DNA of 64,000 nucleotides, from positions 687,001 through 751,000 of the forward strand of contig OU612066.1 of the NCBI GenBank assembly GCA_914767715.1. The letters are read 5' to 3'. This document shows, piece after piece, positions 34,234-46,023 of the stretch (its first letter is position 1; each line of letters starts with the position of its first letter). The notes beneath the pieces are model-generated. The model saw nothing but the letters and a program-made list of their open reading frames with translations. It was not told the origin of the DNA and ran no database searches. The translations under genes were made by a program, and so were the position numbers. This stretch comes from Membranipora membranacea (taxonomy: Eukaryota; Bryozoa; Gymnolaemata; Cheilostomatida; Membraniporidae).

Positions 34234-37200
34234 ATGGAAGCACAGCACAATGTCGTACCAGATAGCCTCAAAAATCATTCTATGGCTAAAATAAGACAAT
34301 TCATCAATTATGATGTAAAACAAGGTATATACGCTAGCAAGAAGTAATATTAAAAGAGAATAGACATAAATTAATAGATCGGTTTGGTTTTGTGTTGACT
34401 AAGGTAAAAATAGCAGCTATTATTTGACAACAGATCTCTGCTGTTCTTACTTGTTTTTCTTTGTGTTATCTTATTCCAGTTACTGATATGACTATACTTT
34501 CTCTTTCTGTTATGCCCTACTCGCAGATATTACAGTCTACCCGAATGGATTCCTGATACCCACACCCTCGGGAGGCTCATTCCTGGCACCGTCTTATTTT
34601 AATGATCAGCATGACCCGTTCTCTGTCATGGAGAAGACGGCCATGGATGAGGGAGATGTCCTCGTGTCATCGCCAATTAAAACTGGTAGGTTATCTATAT
34701 GATGTAGAAGTAAATAAATTCCTCTGCTCCGCTTGTGATAAATTATTGCAGCGCCGATAACCTGAGGTTGGTAAAAATAATCCACACCAAGTAACAACAA
34801 TAGACCTAGGATCTGTAGTTTGTGGTGACACATGCTGTTTTCGGCAGTGCGATGCGTCATGAGATTTTCCCACGTGATTCATAGGCGATCTGCACGCTTT
34901 GATTGTTTTAAGATAGATATTTTCTGGAATGAGAACCCCCTGGGGGTATATATATACACATGTAGTGAAATCATCATATGACTATTATAGGTTCTCACTG
35001 GATGTTTGAGATAGTTAGTATGCTGACTCGAGGCAGCGCAGATTACGATCCATTACCTCGAGAAGCTGCCTGGATAGACATACAGCCACTAGAACGTGTT
35101 ATGGATACTCTACCCAAACCTAGAATAATGGCTACTCATGTTACACTAGGCTGGCTACCTACCAACTTCAGGTCGGTAGCAGGCGGATCTCATCTGTATC
35201 AATCTTACAGGTTCTAATTGATGGTCTTAGGTCTATTGAAGTTTTGTAAGAAATTCTAGCACAGCCACGCAGGGCGCACCAAGTGTGAGGTTGATGACGA
35301 TGGTTTTCACACGATTCTATCATTAGTGTTCTCAACTAAATTAAATACTAAAGTTGGTTCGAAGTGATTACTCCAGTTCAATTGTTTGCATAAAAAAGAG
35401 ACCGAGTCCTAACACATAAAAATGTACCCAATGAATAGTATTTAATCGAGAAATAAAAACGGTCTATTTAGTCAAGTTATAATGGTTGATAATATCCGGC
35501 GGACTCCGGAGGAAATCAATGCGTACATCAGCTTATATTCAAGATCGTCAATATATACTAACTATATCATAACTAAGGCCAAGGGCGGTACATCAGTCAG
35601 ACAGGGCATACGATACGATGACGACAGGGTAACGAACCATGTCATAGTCATACTCATATATATATGGTAAATGAGGCAAACATACATTAAGGTGAAATCG
35701 TTTATGGACGGTCTGGCATGCTCTTGCAGACCGCTGCAGCTGAAATTACATGATTTTATGGCTGTTGATCACTAGCGAAAGTTGTATGATTATAGGTGCA
35801 ACCGGTATTTTCTTCGGTTCTAATATAGATTGAATTGTTACTGGAAAAATCAAAGTTCTCTAGAAGCTCGTGAATAACGAGGAGTTTTGTTATCTAGTAT
35901 CATTACAGTTTCGAAGCAAAATTGAAGAGATCACCTTCATTTGATCATAAGGTTTTGCCCAATGCTGGCTCAGCTCTTATTAAGATATAGGTTCAGTTTT
36001 ATGTCCAGTCAATCGGTTGTTTTGAAGAATTTATTCTGAAGATGACAATGTGAAAATGGAAGATTGCTCTATTTTCTCCAAAGAATTTGAAGATAGCCTT
36101 GCGTGCAGGGAGCCCCAATTTTTACGGATGTTTACTATGACTATTTGTGTATGATGTTATGTTGGTAATATGAGAACTTTGGCAAAGCAATGCGTAGGGA
36201 TACAACGCGTAGGGTTACAACCTGTTATGATGCGACTGTGACCGGCATGATTTGACTTGACATATCTAGAATATATCTAACCATTTTCTTATTATATCAG
36301 TTTAGTTAAGTTACCAGTTTTTCCATTTCTTGAACCAGCCCATGAATAAATGGTTATAATTGTTTTGGATGTTATTCATATCTATTATTTACGATATTGG
36401 TGATATAGTTTCAATCATATTGAATGTTTTATTATCATATATGATGTTGGTGACTGTTCTTAGGAGGCCTGATACAAAGGTGGTTATGATGATGAGGAAT
36501 TTAAAGGACGTGATTGTCTCCTCCTATCATCATCACTTACAGAAGTTGCCTGAACCTTACGATAAACGAGATGAATTCCACAAAGCGTTCCTCCAGCTGC
36601 TATATTCCAGATACCGTAAGTCAGTGAGCATCTCAATATGACATGAGTTAATCACTATGGTTCCATGCTTTGAATTTGTGGTTCACTCCAATTTCGAATG
36701 GTTAGAATCCAGTGGATTCTAACCATTCCCATGATGGAAAAAACATGAACAACATCTGCCGCGTGTAACCCCGTTGAAGGCATTGTGTGCAAGCGCGTTA
36801 ACCATTCAGCCACGCCGCCAATTAGGAAGTAGGTCGAATTAACACGGTATGGATTTTCGCGTCCAAAAAGTCGTTCGTCACAATCTGAAAGTGACTTTAA
36901 TGTCATTTCCATGGGGCGATTACTCCTAAAAATCCTTACGAAATCGCAACATGGAATCATAGTGATTAAGACTCCACATGAGAAAATTGTGCTGAGATCA
37001 ATGAGGCTTAGATATACTAAACAAAAGAAGTGTGTGAAATCTGTCCTATCTGACATATAATTACCTCCTCTATAAAATAGCACTCGATTGGTGTTTTCAA
37101 ACCGTTAACTGCTTTTGGTTTGTATTATTTGTACCCATTATTATAAATTGAGATCTACTATTTCTTGTTTTGAAATTCCAGCTCCATTTGGTAATCATCT

Positions 37201-38222
37201 TGAAGTATATGCCGATATGTGGGACAACTGCAGAGATGATCCCAATGTTCTTATAGTCATGTATGAAGATCTTAAAAGGGTAAGTGTTTATAGTCAGTAC
37301 AGTTCTGCGCACATCTACAAAACATCAAAAACACACAAGCAATATTTGTTGCATTACTTTCCAAAAATTTGTATCTTGGAAATGATAAAAGCTGAGAATG
37401 ATTGATTGTCTCTCAGACAGGATATGCATTTGAGTTTAAGAATTTAGGAAGTTTGATTTGATGAGATTATTTCACCGCAGCTATGTTAGTTCTTATCATA
37501 AGCAGAACATTACATTAAGAAAGTATTCGTATGTATACTGTTATTCCTGATACTTAATAGAGTTTATTTTATGCAAAACCCACACTGAATCGGACATAAA
37601 GTTGACCTTTTCCCAAACCTTAAAAATGTTAAGCTGCCCAGGCACCGTAAGTGGGTGGTTGAATTATTGATTAATTTGTTGTTAGAATGGAGAGGAAGTG
37701 ATAAGACGGGTATCAGAACATCTGGGACTGCCCAGCAGCCCTGAGTTAATATCTCAGATCTATGAAGCTGTACACATAACCAAACTTAAACCAGCTAAAT
37801 ATGATAGTGAGGCCATGCTGAGAGATAAGTTTGGTCATAAGTTCTCACTATTCAGAAGAGGTAAATAATAATCACCATTATGTGGTAGCAATAGGGTTGA
37901 GTGGAAATCAGGCAGAAAGTCACCGTTGTCTTGTCCCACAAAGCCGCGATTAATGTGACTTTCTTAGTGCAAAACTTAAACACGATGTCACATGGCAGTT
38001 AGACTCAAACCCTAAAATAAAAAATCCTCAGATACCACAGTAGCAAAAACAAACCGTCTGAAAACCTGAGTGCTGACGTGTTGTTTCATCGACGCAATTG
38101 TATTTTCAGGTCAAGTTGGTGAGTGGAAGAGCTGGTTCACTATCGACCTGGATCGAGAATTCCACAAAATTGTCGATGAATGGAACAAGGACAGACAAAT
38201 CCCATTTATATATGAGATATAA
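34234..38222 (+). CDS. Cytosolic-type sulfotransferase, copy 2
   Basis: Exons 34234-34324, 34527-34685, 34991-35171, 36464-36615, 37182-37279, 37686-37860 and 38110-38222 give 322 residues with exon lengths identical to copy 1. Motifs: SSPIKTGSHWMFEI, ATHVTLGWLP (active histidine), RNLKDVIVSSYHH and RRGQVGEWKSWFT. Exons 4 and 6 differ from copy 1 by only a few bases, while most intron sequence cannot be aligned by eye. The start is set at the ATG shared with copy 1; an in-frame ATG at 34213 would add seven residues. The stop TAA lies inside a 51-bp foldback inserted exactly at the end of the gene. Substrate unknown. Confidence 0.92.
36696..36728. repeat. 33-bp near-perfect palindrome
   Basis: GAATGGTTAGAATCCA, one central G, then the exact complement. 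It sits next to the SINE head at 36729-36825 and is probably part of that element. Confidence 0.8.
36729..36825 (-). mobile_element. tRNA-derived SINE
   Basis: On the minus strand GGCGGCGTGGCTGAATGGTT followed by AACGCGC is a tRNA-type A-box region. GGGGTTACACGCGG follows at B-box distance, and a non-tRNA body follows. It is in intron 4 of sulfotransferase copy 2. A 142-codon open frame across it is fortuitous. Confidence 0.6.
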
Positions 38223-38268
38223 CCATAGACTTAATATACTTTCCGAGTATATTAAGTCTATGGTTATA
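38218..38268. mobile_element. 51-bp foldback MITE supplying a stop codon
   Basis: Arms of 22 bp beginning TATAACCATAGACTTAAT are exact complements around a 7-bp loop. Copy 1 (ATA TGA) and the pseudogene (ATA CGA) lack it, so it is an insertion; TA target preference is likely. Related sequences occur at 53941-53977, 48322-48360 and 59004-59450. Confidence 0.85.
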
Positions 38269-38599
38269 ACTCTCTCCTATAGGTCACAACCTCCCTTCTC
38301 TATCACATCACTACCAATTATTATCCGTGTTATATTTTGAGTTATGATATAGTATGTTGAATTATGTTATCCAAGAAACTTCAGTAACCAAACTAATGAT
38401 GGAATCACAATGAATTTGAAGTTAAAAGAAAAATCATTCAAATATCAAGTAAATTTATTTTATCCCGAAATTGTTCTTCAATGACACATGATTATTATAA
38501 TTTTTTTCATGATTTAATGAATTATTCACTATTTTATCACACTGGTCAGTAAACCAATATCTTGTATATATATATTAATGTTATTCTCATCAAGCGATC

Positions 38600-41500
38600 T
38601 CACATAAAGTTATCCTCAAATCCGTCAAAGCCCTCATCATACATTGGATTACCGATAGTGATATCTCCATTAGTACCATGTGACTCCTCGTCAGCCCCAG
38701 CCCCGATAGTCTCCGTCTACAACAGTAATAATTAAATCGGTCAGAGATTGTGTATAATAGAAGGCTGGATACCAGAGGACCTACAGAACTGAATAATTAT
38801 TTTATGCTCAACAATATTTTTTTTTTATATCTTGCATAACCTATAACCTAGTATACACTCTTCTCCTGGTCTCACACGGGTTCCTGAATCTGTATTGATA
38901 TTGCATGGTATTATCTAGTCATTAGTTAATAGAAGAATCTGTTGACTGAATCCATAATGGCCTCATGATGGTTTGTTACTTGTATATTAATTTGGTTTAT
39001 AACAAAGTAATCAATGAAGAAATAATAACCTTTAACCTTTAGCGACATTATGAGAAAGGTTCAAGAAGGTCCCAGTAAAAGTAACAACTATAATCTGGAG
39101 CCTACGAAATGATCTCACATAAACTGCCTACAAAAGGTAGGTAAGTACCCACATAAAATAAGTTAGTAAGTCACATACATCTCGCTTACATTCTAAAAAC
39201 ATCCAGCAGTCAGTGAATGTTGTGATGGATTATTTGGTTTGACTAGAGATAAAGATAACGTCAAAACACGTTCTCTTACCTTAGGACTGTAGTAAATCGG
39301 ATTCTCAAAGCCGCTAGACTTTTTCTTGCTTGACTTTTGTTTCTTCATAGTGGAGGTTTTGATGTTGCTGACTGAGGGGTCATGGGAGGTCATATCTGTC
39401 AGCTGTACTCCGTTAGCTGTCTCCTCCGAGAACATTGGATTCTCAACTCCAACTATTAAATAATGTACAGCAAGTTATTTTAAGTAGATTGCTTTTTTTG
39501 TAAAAACCAATGAGTTCTTGTGGATCTATGTGAATGAAGACTGGAGAATATATTAGCCTGGGCAGGCTGTCGTGTCCACACCCACCCCCGACACGGGGGT
39601 GGGTGTGGACACGAGAGCCTGCCCAGGCTAAGAATATATCACATGATAATAATTTTCAAGCTGATAATTAGAAAACATTACTCTTCAGACAAGTTTTCTC
39701 TACTTTCAACAATTAATCATGAACTGTTGACGTATACAGACCAGAATTAAAAGTGACGGCCGCCCCACTGCTGTGTCCGTTAGCTCCATCCTCATATTTA
39801 ATAGATAAACTAAGTGGGTCTGAGCTGGGCGCTGTCCTGTAATCACACAGTAAATGTACTGTTAGTGTAGGACAAGAGCATATATTCTTATTTTTCTGCA
39901 GCTCATTCTCACGCTCTCATTTTTTGTTTCCCAGCCTCACAGAATGTTTCCATTATATTCATAGTAAAGTTTAATAATATGATATATTATATATGATATG
40001 GTGTATATGATATGGTATATATGATATGGTAAATATGATATGGTATATATGATATGGTATATATGATATATTATATACGAAATATTATATATGATATGGT
40101 ATATATGATATGGTATATATGATATATTATATATGATATGGTATATATGATATGGTATATATGATATATTATATATGATGTGGTATATATGATATATTGT
40201 ATTATATATTGTATATAATATGGTATATATGATATGGTATATATGATATATTATATATAATATATAATATATAACATATCATATATAATATATTTTATAT
40301 GTTATATTATATATGATATATTATATATGATATGGTATATATGCAGTATTTACGGGTACTTACCTTCTTCCGAGGATACAGATAAGTCCAAGTACGACGA
40401 TGAGTAACACTACTATGGCGGCCATGATACTTCCTACTATAATGGCCGTCTCCGAGGTGACAGGGTTCTCTGTTCTATTTTCCCTCTGTCCGGCGGTAGA
40501 GCCGAGTACTGCTACAGTGGAGGTCGGCTCAGGGGTCGCCGGGGTCACTGTTGATGAGGTTACACCAGGTGGGAGTGCTGATGTAGATGTAGAGGTCGGG
40601 GATGGGGTAGTGGATGATGTTGACTGAGTTGTTGGTGTTGTATGGGTTACTGGCGGTGTGCTCGGAGATGTTACTGTAGATGTCTGAGTAGGGCCCTGAG
40701 GGGTGGTTACTGTAGGCTGAGTTACTCTCGTAGTACTAGTTGATGCAGTAGTAGGGCTTGTTGTTGTTGATGTGGTACTCGGTGTCGACTCTGGAGTTCC
40801 TGAAGTCGCAATGCTCACGTCCAAGACTCCATATCTCTTCTCTCCGACCATATCTCAATAATCAGAATGAAAATGCTAATGATAATAACCCGTGGCGGAG
40901 TGACAAGGAGTCATGGATCTGGGTTAGTAAAATTGGTTGAAGGCATATTTGAGACATCACCTTGTAAGGTTATCTCAGTGTAGTATACACCACATAAGGA
41001 AAACCAGCCAAACTAATCTGCTAAAAATTATAAAATTGAAATTGATTAACGTATATGGACCATAAACATGATGCTATAATAATATTTGTAAGATTGACAG
41101 GATATTCCCTAAGTTACACATTATTATATGAGCGGTAAAACATATAAATGAGAGGTTATTTTGCAAGTCTTAAGGTATGAATAAATACTATTTAATAATC
41201 TGGACAGATACTGAATTTTTACCCCCTGTGAGAGCATACCTTACCTTGGTCTAGCAGTGATTTAACTTCAGCTGCCATATTAGAGGATTGTCTCCCCTGT
41301 GAGTTATCTAGCATAAGGAGCTGAGAGTTACCATTAGACAGTCTGGACATCCCAAATCTTACAGTAGAGTAGTCCTTGTCCTGTCATAAAAAGTCAAATT
41401 ACTCTACATGATGTAATGGGAAATGGGCAGCATCGATGACAACTTTATCCATAGTTGAAATGAGTCGGCTGGTGTTGTTTTTTCATTCCATTTTAGATTT

Positions 41501-44500
41501 TGTTTTGACCATCTATTCTGATATTCAATTTTGAGGAGCAGTTTTATCCTATTAATCTTCAAAATCAGATTGGGTTAAAAGTCATTACTTAAAAAGAATT
41601 CGCATCTTGACAGGTTGATATGATATGAAATATCTCCTCATGTTATGATCTTCAATTATTTTAAGAGCCGCTATATATTATTTTATAGCCACTTTGCGGT
41701 GGATGTAGATGGCCTTTATTTGTTTCTGATAATCAGTTGAGACCTATTGATTACCTTATGATCTATGAAGTCTTTCTGTACCAGTTCTCTGATATGAAAC
41801 ACACTATATACTGTTCTATTAATCTCCATCTCTAGTTTAGAACCTAAAAGAGTAAATAAACACATTCAGTCATAAATCGATGAGAATCCCAATAATACAG
41901 GTGGTCCGTAAATATATAAATACATAAATACGTAAATATAAGTATAAATGGGCGAGATATAAATCAAAATAAGATAATGCATGCAATACCCCATTTGAAT
42001 GTTTTAAGGCTAATGCTACTAGTTTCATAAAAAAATTATTTAACTCATATTATCAGCAGCGACCCGAGCCATTCTCTCTATAGTCGGCGTCGCTTAAGAT
42101 ACTTTCAACACGTCCTCTCGCGGACATATATATAGAACGCAGAAGAGCAAAAAGAATTTTTTCAATTTTTGAGATGACATCTCAACCCATCACCTTTTTT
42201 TGTACTTAGCCTAATGTTAGAATTATGGCAATTATATATACAGAAGAAAAACACATCCAGCATGTGCTAGGTTGGAAATACAATATCTTCTCTGCTGGTG
42301 ATTGGACCACTGTTTGAGATGAGTGTCACTGTGATTGATTCTCTGTTTACTCAGTGTGAAACCTACCACACACAGGGCAGCAGTGACCAGTGGGAGTTAT
42401 TGGGTTATCACAGTATACAGTAGGACATACACCAGCATATCCACATATCCTCTCCTTATATGGTGATTGATCTGTACCACAGTAACATCCCGCCGGGTCG
42501 CTGCATGTTCTGCAAACAGCACCAACTTTTCACAAATAGTTTATACTTAGTATTCAGAAAAATCATTCGTATGTTGCATCAGTTATCTTCTCTTTTTTAC
42601 TGGATATGCAACTCTGCACAAAAATTGGAACTAATGAAAAATTGAAAATAATAGGAATAGACCAAAGGCCATCAACTTAATATTGACCAACTTAAAATGC
42701 TCATGTGTCTGTTACTGCACCTGAGCAGTATTTATCCAACACGGGAGCACATTGGTCGATGCTGAGTCATGTTGTTCGCAATATTCGTTTTGGTATTTCA
42801 AACCCACTGGAATTCTAATTTTCTCTGAAAGTATTATTGCCTGTTGGTTGTATTTCCAACAATGTAAATAAAATCAAATACCCAGTAACTCATTATTTAC
42901 AGGCCCCTCTCTAGTTCAAAATCTGTACTCTGGAGCCTGTGAGCATATGAGGATATAACTTTATACTCATGAAGGCATGAAGATGTTTACCTGCCACTCA
43001 TAGAGAGTGTGGGAGGGCGAAGACCTGTCCCTCTAACAAACTCCTTTCTTCCTAAATCTGTGTCTAGATAGCTCTGGAAAGAGTCTGTTGTAAGAAACTG
43101 AAATGAAAGGAATTGTGTAACGCTGTCATCAATATCAAACAAACACAACCCTGGCAAGCATAATTAGTGGCAGAGTCCCTTCCCAGCACATCTGTTTGAG
43201 TTTTCTCTTAAAAACCATGACAGGGTTACTGACAGAGCAAATAGGCCAAGAAGTGGGGACTCGTGACAGAAGTTATTTCACAGCACAGATTCACCCTTTA
43301 CAGTCTGATGTAGTGACTCACATTCATGCCGATCTTGAGTGAAGCTATCTCCATGTCCTCTCCGATATCCAGATTTATAAAGAAGGAACTTCTATGGTTA
43401 TTTCTCAGCAGTCCAGGGAACAGTATGTCATCTGTCATACACGGCACCTACAATCACAGAGTCACAGATACAGGTAACATAACAGTCAACTCACACAGAC
43501 AGCTCACAGTATTTACTCCCTGCTTGTAACAGCTCTTATTCTGAATCAGACATCTACATGCCTCTGCTCGGGTCAAGCAGTGGTGCAGACCTGAGCTTTG
43601 TCAAGCAGTAGGAATGATTATGTTTAATATTAGTTAGTGTCTTACCATCTCTGAATGAGTTTGGACGATATTGGCAAAGCAGAGGTTGTCAAAATCATGC
43701 ATCGGGATGCACCAGTTGTTTGGATCCAGCCAGTGTGCGGCCAGTGTGTTGTTGTATTCTATGTCTTAAACATAGAGAGGGTGCAACATTTAGTAACATG
43801 AAATACACAACAAATTATATCAGGATAGACAATATTAATTTTTCTATCTGGTTCACCTCCTTAGATATTTGACAGAACAGATTGGTGACTTGGTTCACAA
43901 TCATGTTTTCATATTACACCCTAGAAAATTAAACATTGGCTAGTTGGGGGGATGACTTAGCACTAATATTTGCAGGTTGAGGATGGAGTTTATGTAAACT
44001 AACAAGCTTGAGTAAATGTAAACTAGCCAAAAATTTAAATAATGGCAAAAATGGCAAACTCCTCTTCCTGTAATAACTTCACTCCTCTAGGATATCTATA
44101 TGTTTTATATGTTACTATCTTACCTCCAGGTCGAGAACACTCAGCTCTTTCTGGAGGAGGATTCTCCTCAAATTGTAGATTGACATTGTCTCCTAGTATT
44201 ATAATACCATCATTAGCTAATATCTAAACAATACAGAATAATGGAGAATAGGATTGTTCAGGCTAAAGTTCATCTGAAAGCTTACAAATACTTGTCATAT
44301 CAATATTACACTGAGCAGTGATCCATTCAATTTTCTTGCTGCTGAAATTTATAACGAATTATATTGAGCAATGTTTTAAAATAAGGAGGTTTTAAGATAA
44401 GTTGTTTGTATACACAAACTTAAGCCATGCATTACACAAAAAGGCTTCTCCCAAGAAGAAAGCTGCTGACAACGTTAATCATCAGTAATACAATCCCAGA

Positions 44501-45010
44501 CATTGCAACAAATAAATTTTACTGAATGGCAACAGAACAAATAGAGAGAACTCTGATATGCTGGTTAAAATCGCAAGTTTTTTTTGTCTCTGTCTGAAGA
44601 CTGAGAAATACAGGGCCGCTATATTTGGCGTCAAGTTGCTCTGAGTTTGCAGGCAGGTCGGAGCAGACCTGCTACTGACCAGGTTAGATAGGGTCCAGTC
44701 CTGATTGATAGCCACGACAGGAGAGCTGGCAGGGAAGACAACTCTATCATTAGAACATGGCAGACGAGCTAAGTTCCAGTTACTCGGGTTACCAAAGTCT
44801 GTGTTCTTAGTCCATCTCTTATAGGTAGCCTCTGTACCACCGCATGCAGCTAACAAAACTGTGCAACACAAGAGAACGGGATCAATACCAAAACATGATA
44901 TAATCATAGAAATAAATGACAGGCTTGTAACTGAAACGCATTTTTATCCAAGTCAAAATGTTGGGCTAAAGAATATGCTTACCTAAGGCGTGTAGAAGTT
45001 TACCCTCCAT
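38600..45010 (-). CDS. AMN: Amnionless homolog (cubilin partner)
   Basis: Minus-strand exons 44983-45010, 44680-44849, 44124-44223, 43646-43764, 43322-43447, 42991-43097, 42367-42509, 41755-41843, 41245-41380, 40364-40853, 39742-39836, 39280-39452 and 38600-38716 give about 630 residues (human 453). Amnionless anchors cubilin and drives its endocytosis. The ectodomain begins YKRWTKNTDFGNPSNWNLAR, matching human LWVPNTDFDVAANW. A cysteine module has CSDPAGCYCG...GHCCPVCG, followed by SNGNSQLLMLDNSQGR. A Ser/Thr/Pro-rich, mucin-like stretch of about 100 residues precedes the membrane helix IIVGSIMAAIVVLLIVVLGL. The cytoplasmic tail has three NP-x-[F/Y] motifs: ENPMF, ENPIYY and GNPMY. The favoured start has a good ATG context. 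An unspliced alternative at 44907 gives a longer hydrophobic leader with a poorer context. The gene converges on sulfotransferase copy 2. Confidence 0.92.
39553..39631. repeat. 38-bp-arm foldback
   Basis: TTAGCCTGGGCAGGCT ... CACCCCCG and its complement, with one mismatch and a 3-bp loop, in an amnionless intron. Strong hairpin potential, GC-rich against an AT-rich background. Confidence 0.85.
39975..40345. repeat. AT-rich satellite (TATATGATATGG type)
   Basis: Roughly 370 bp of alternating TATATGATATGG and TATATGATATAT units filling most of the amnionless intron that follows the transmembrane exon. Confidence 0.95.
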
Positions 45011-46023
45011 GTTTCAGAGTCAGTCTTGTAAATGATACTCATATAAAGAGGGATACAGAGGGATACAGAGGAGTACTGAGAGGGGCGTATTATACTCAAG
45101 TGGATATGATGAGTGAGGCAATCATCACAATCACTGATTTTTATGACCTCTTGACCTAATCAAATCTGAAGAGTTCAAATCTATAATCTGAGAATACTGC
45201 AGACGACTCGCCAGTTATAATTGTAGCTGTACAGGACTGCGATGTCAGATGCACACAAAAGTATCTTGTTAACCCTTCCAAATTCACAAGCTACATAATT
45301 GTATTATTAGCACTCTTGGCGATTCGAGTATGAACTAGTATAGATCCTAGGTTAGCACAGTCATAAAGTCAGGATTATACCCAGTTTAGCATCTTTTATT
45401 TGATAAATTAAATAATATCACAGTGGCTGTAATTTCAAGAGAAAAACAAGAGACTGAAAATATTTAGCTGATATGAAAAATACTGCGTAGAGATAAAATT
45501 CTGATTATACATGAAGTATATAAAGATAATCATTGACTGCTATTTATTTGTCACAAATGATTATTTGTGATCAGCTAGGAAGACCTCACCAGACAACCAG
45601 GATCCTACTACACAATCTACACCAGACGTGGTACAGTACAAGAGGAGATTATAATTCTTTGCTCACAATCGGATAAGACAGTATTGAAGCACCACACATA
45701 CTACAGTCTGATCACACAGACCACAGTCTAATCACACAGACTGTAGTCCCAGCATAATAGACTAAGCGCGTCACGTGACAAGTCTATTTATTAGGGGACA
45801 GCACACATATTGCTGATGCATGTATACTCATAAAAAATTGTGTAGCACCAATATTCATGGCACGCAGCTACAGAACATCCCAGACAAAACCCTTTAAACC
45901 CTGTACTACCAACATACATAAACTTCTATAGCTCTCAATGAGATTGACCTTTCTTTGGTATCCCCCTCAGTAACCACTCCAAATGTAAATCAGTAGAGGC
46001 TCATCGGTAACAAATAAAAGATA
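45011..46023. other. Amnionless upstream / transporter A downstream, no gene recognised
   Basis: Spacer holding the amnionless promoter and the 3' UTR of transporter A. A small imperfect repeat (TCACACAGACCACAGTCTAA type) lies at 45700-45750. Confidence 0.45.

Noticed and set aside
36655-37083. 142-codon minus-strand open frame in a sulfotransferase intron
   Set aside because: It runs across a tRNA-derived SINE and a palindrome, and its translation matches SINE sequence rather than a protein family.
44680-44907. Unspliced amnionless start at 44907
   Set aside because: Its hydrophobic leader is largely the translation of a polypyrimidine tract before TTTTGTTAG, and its ATG context is weak. 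The spliced start at 45010 has matching phase and better context, but the alternative is not excluded.
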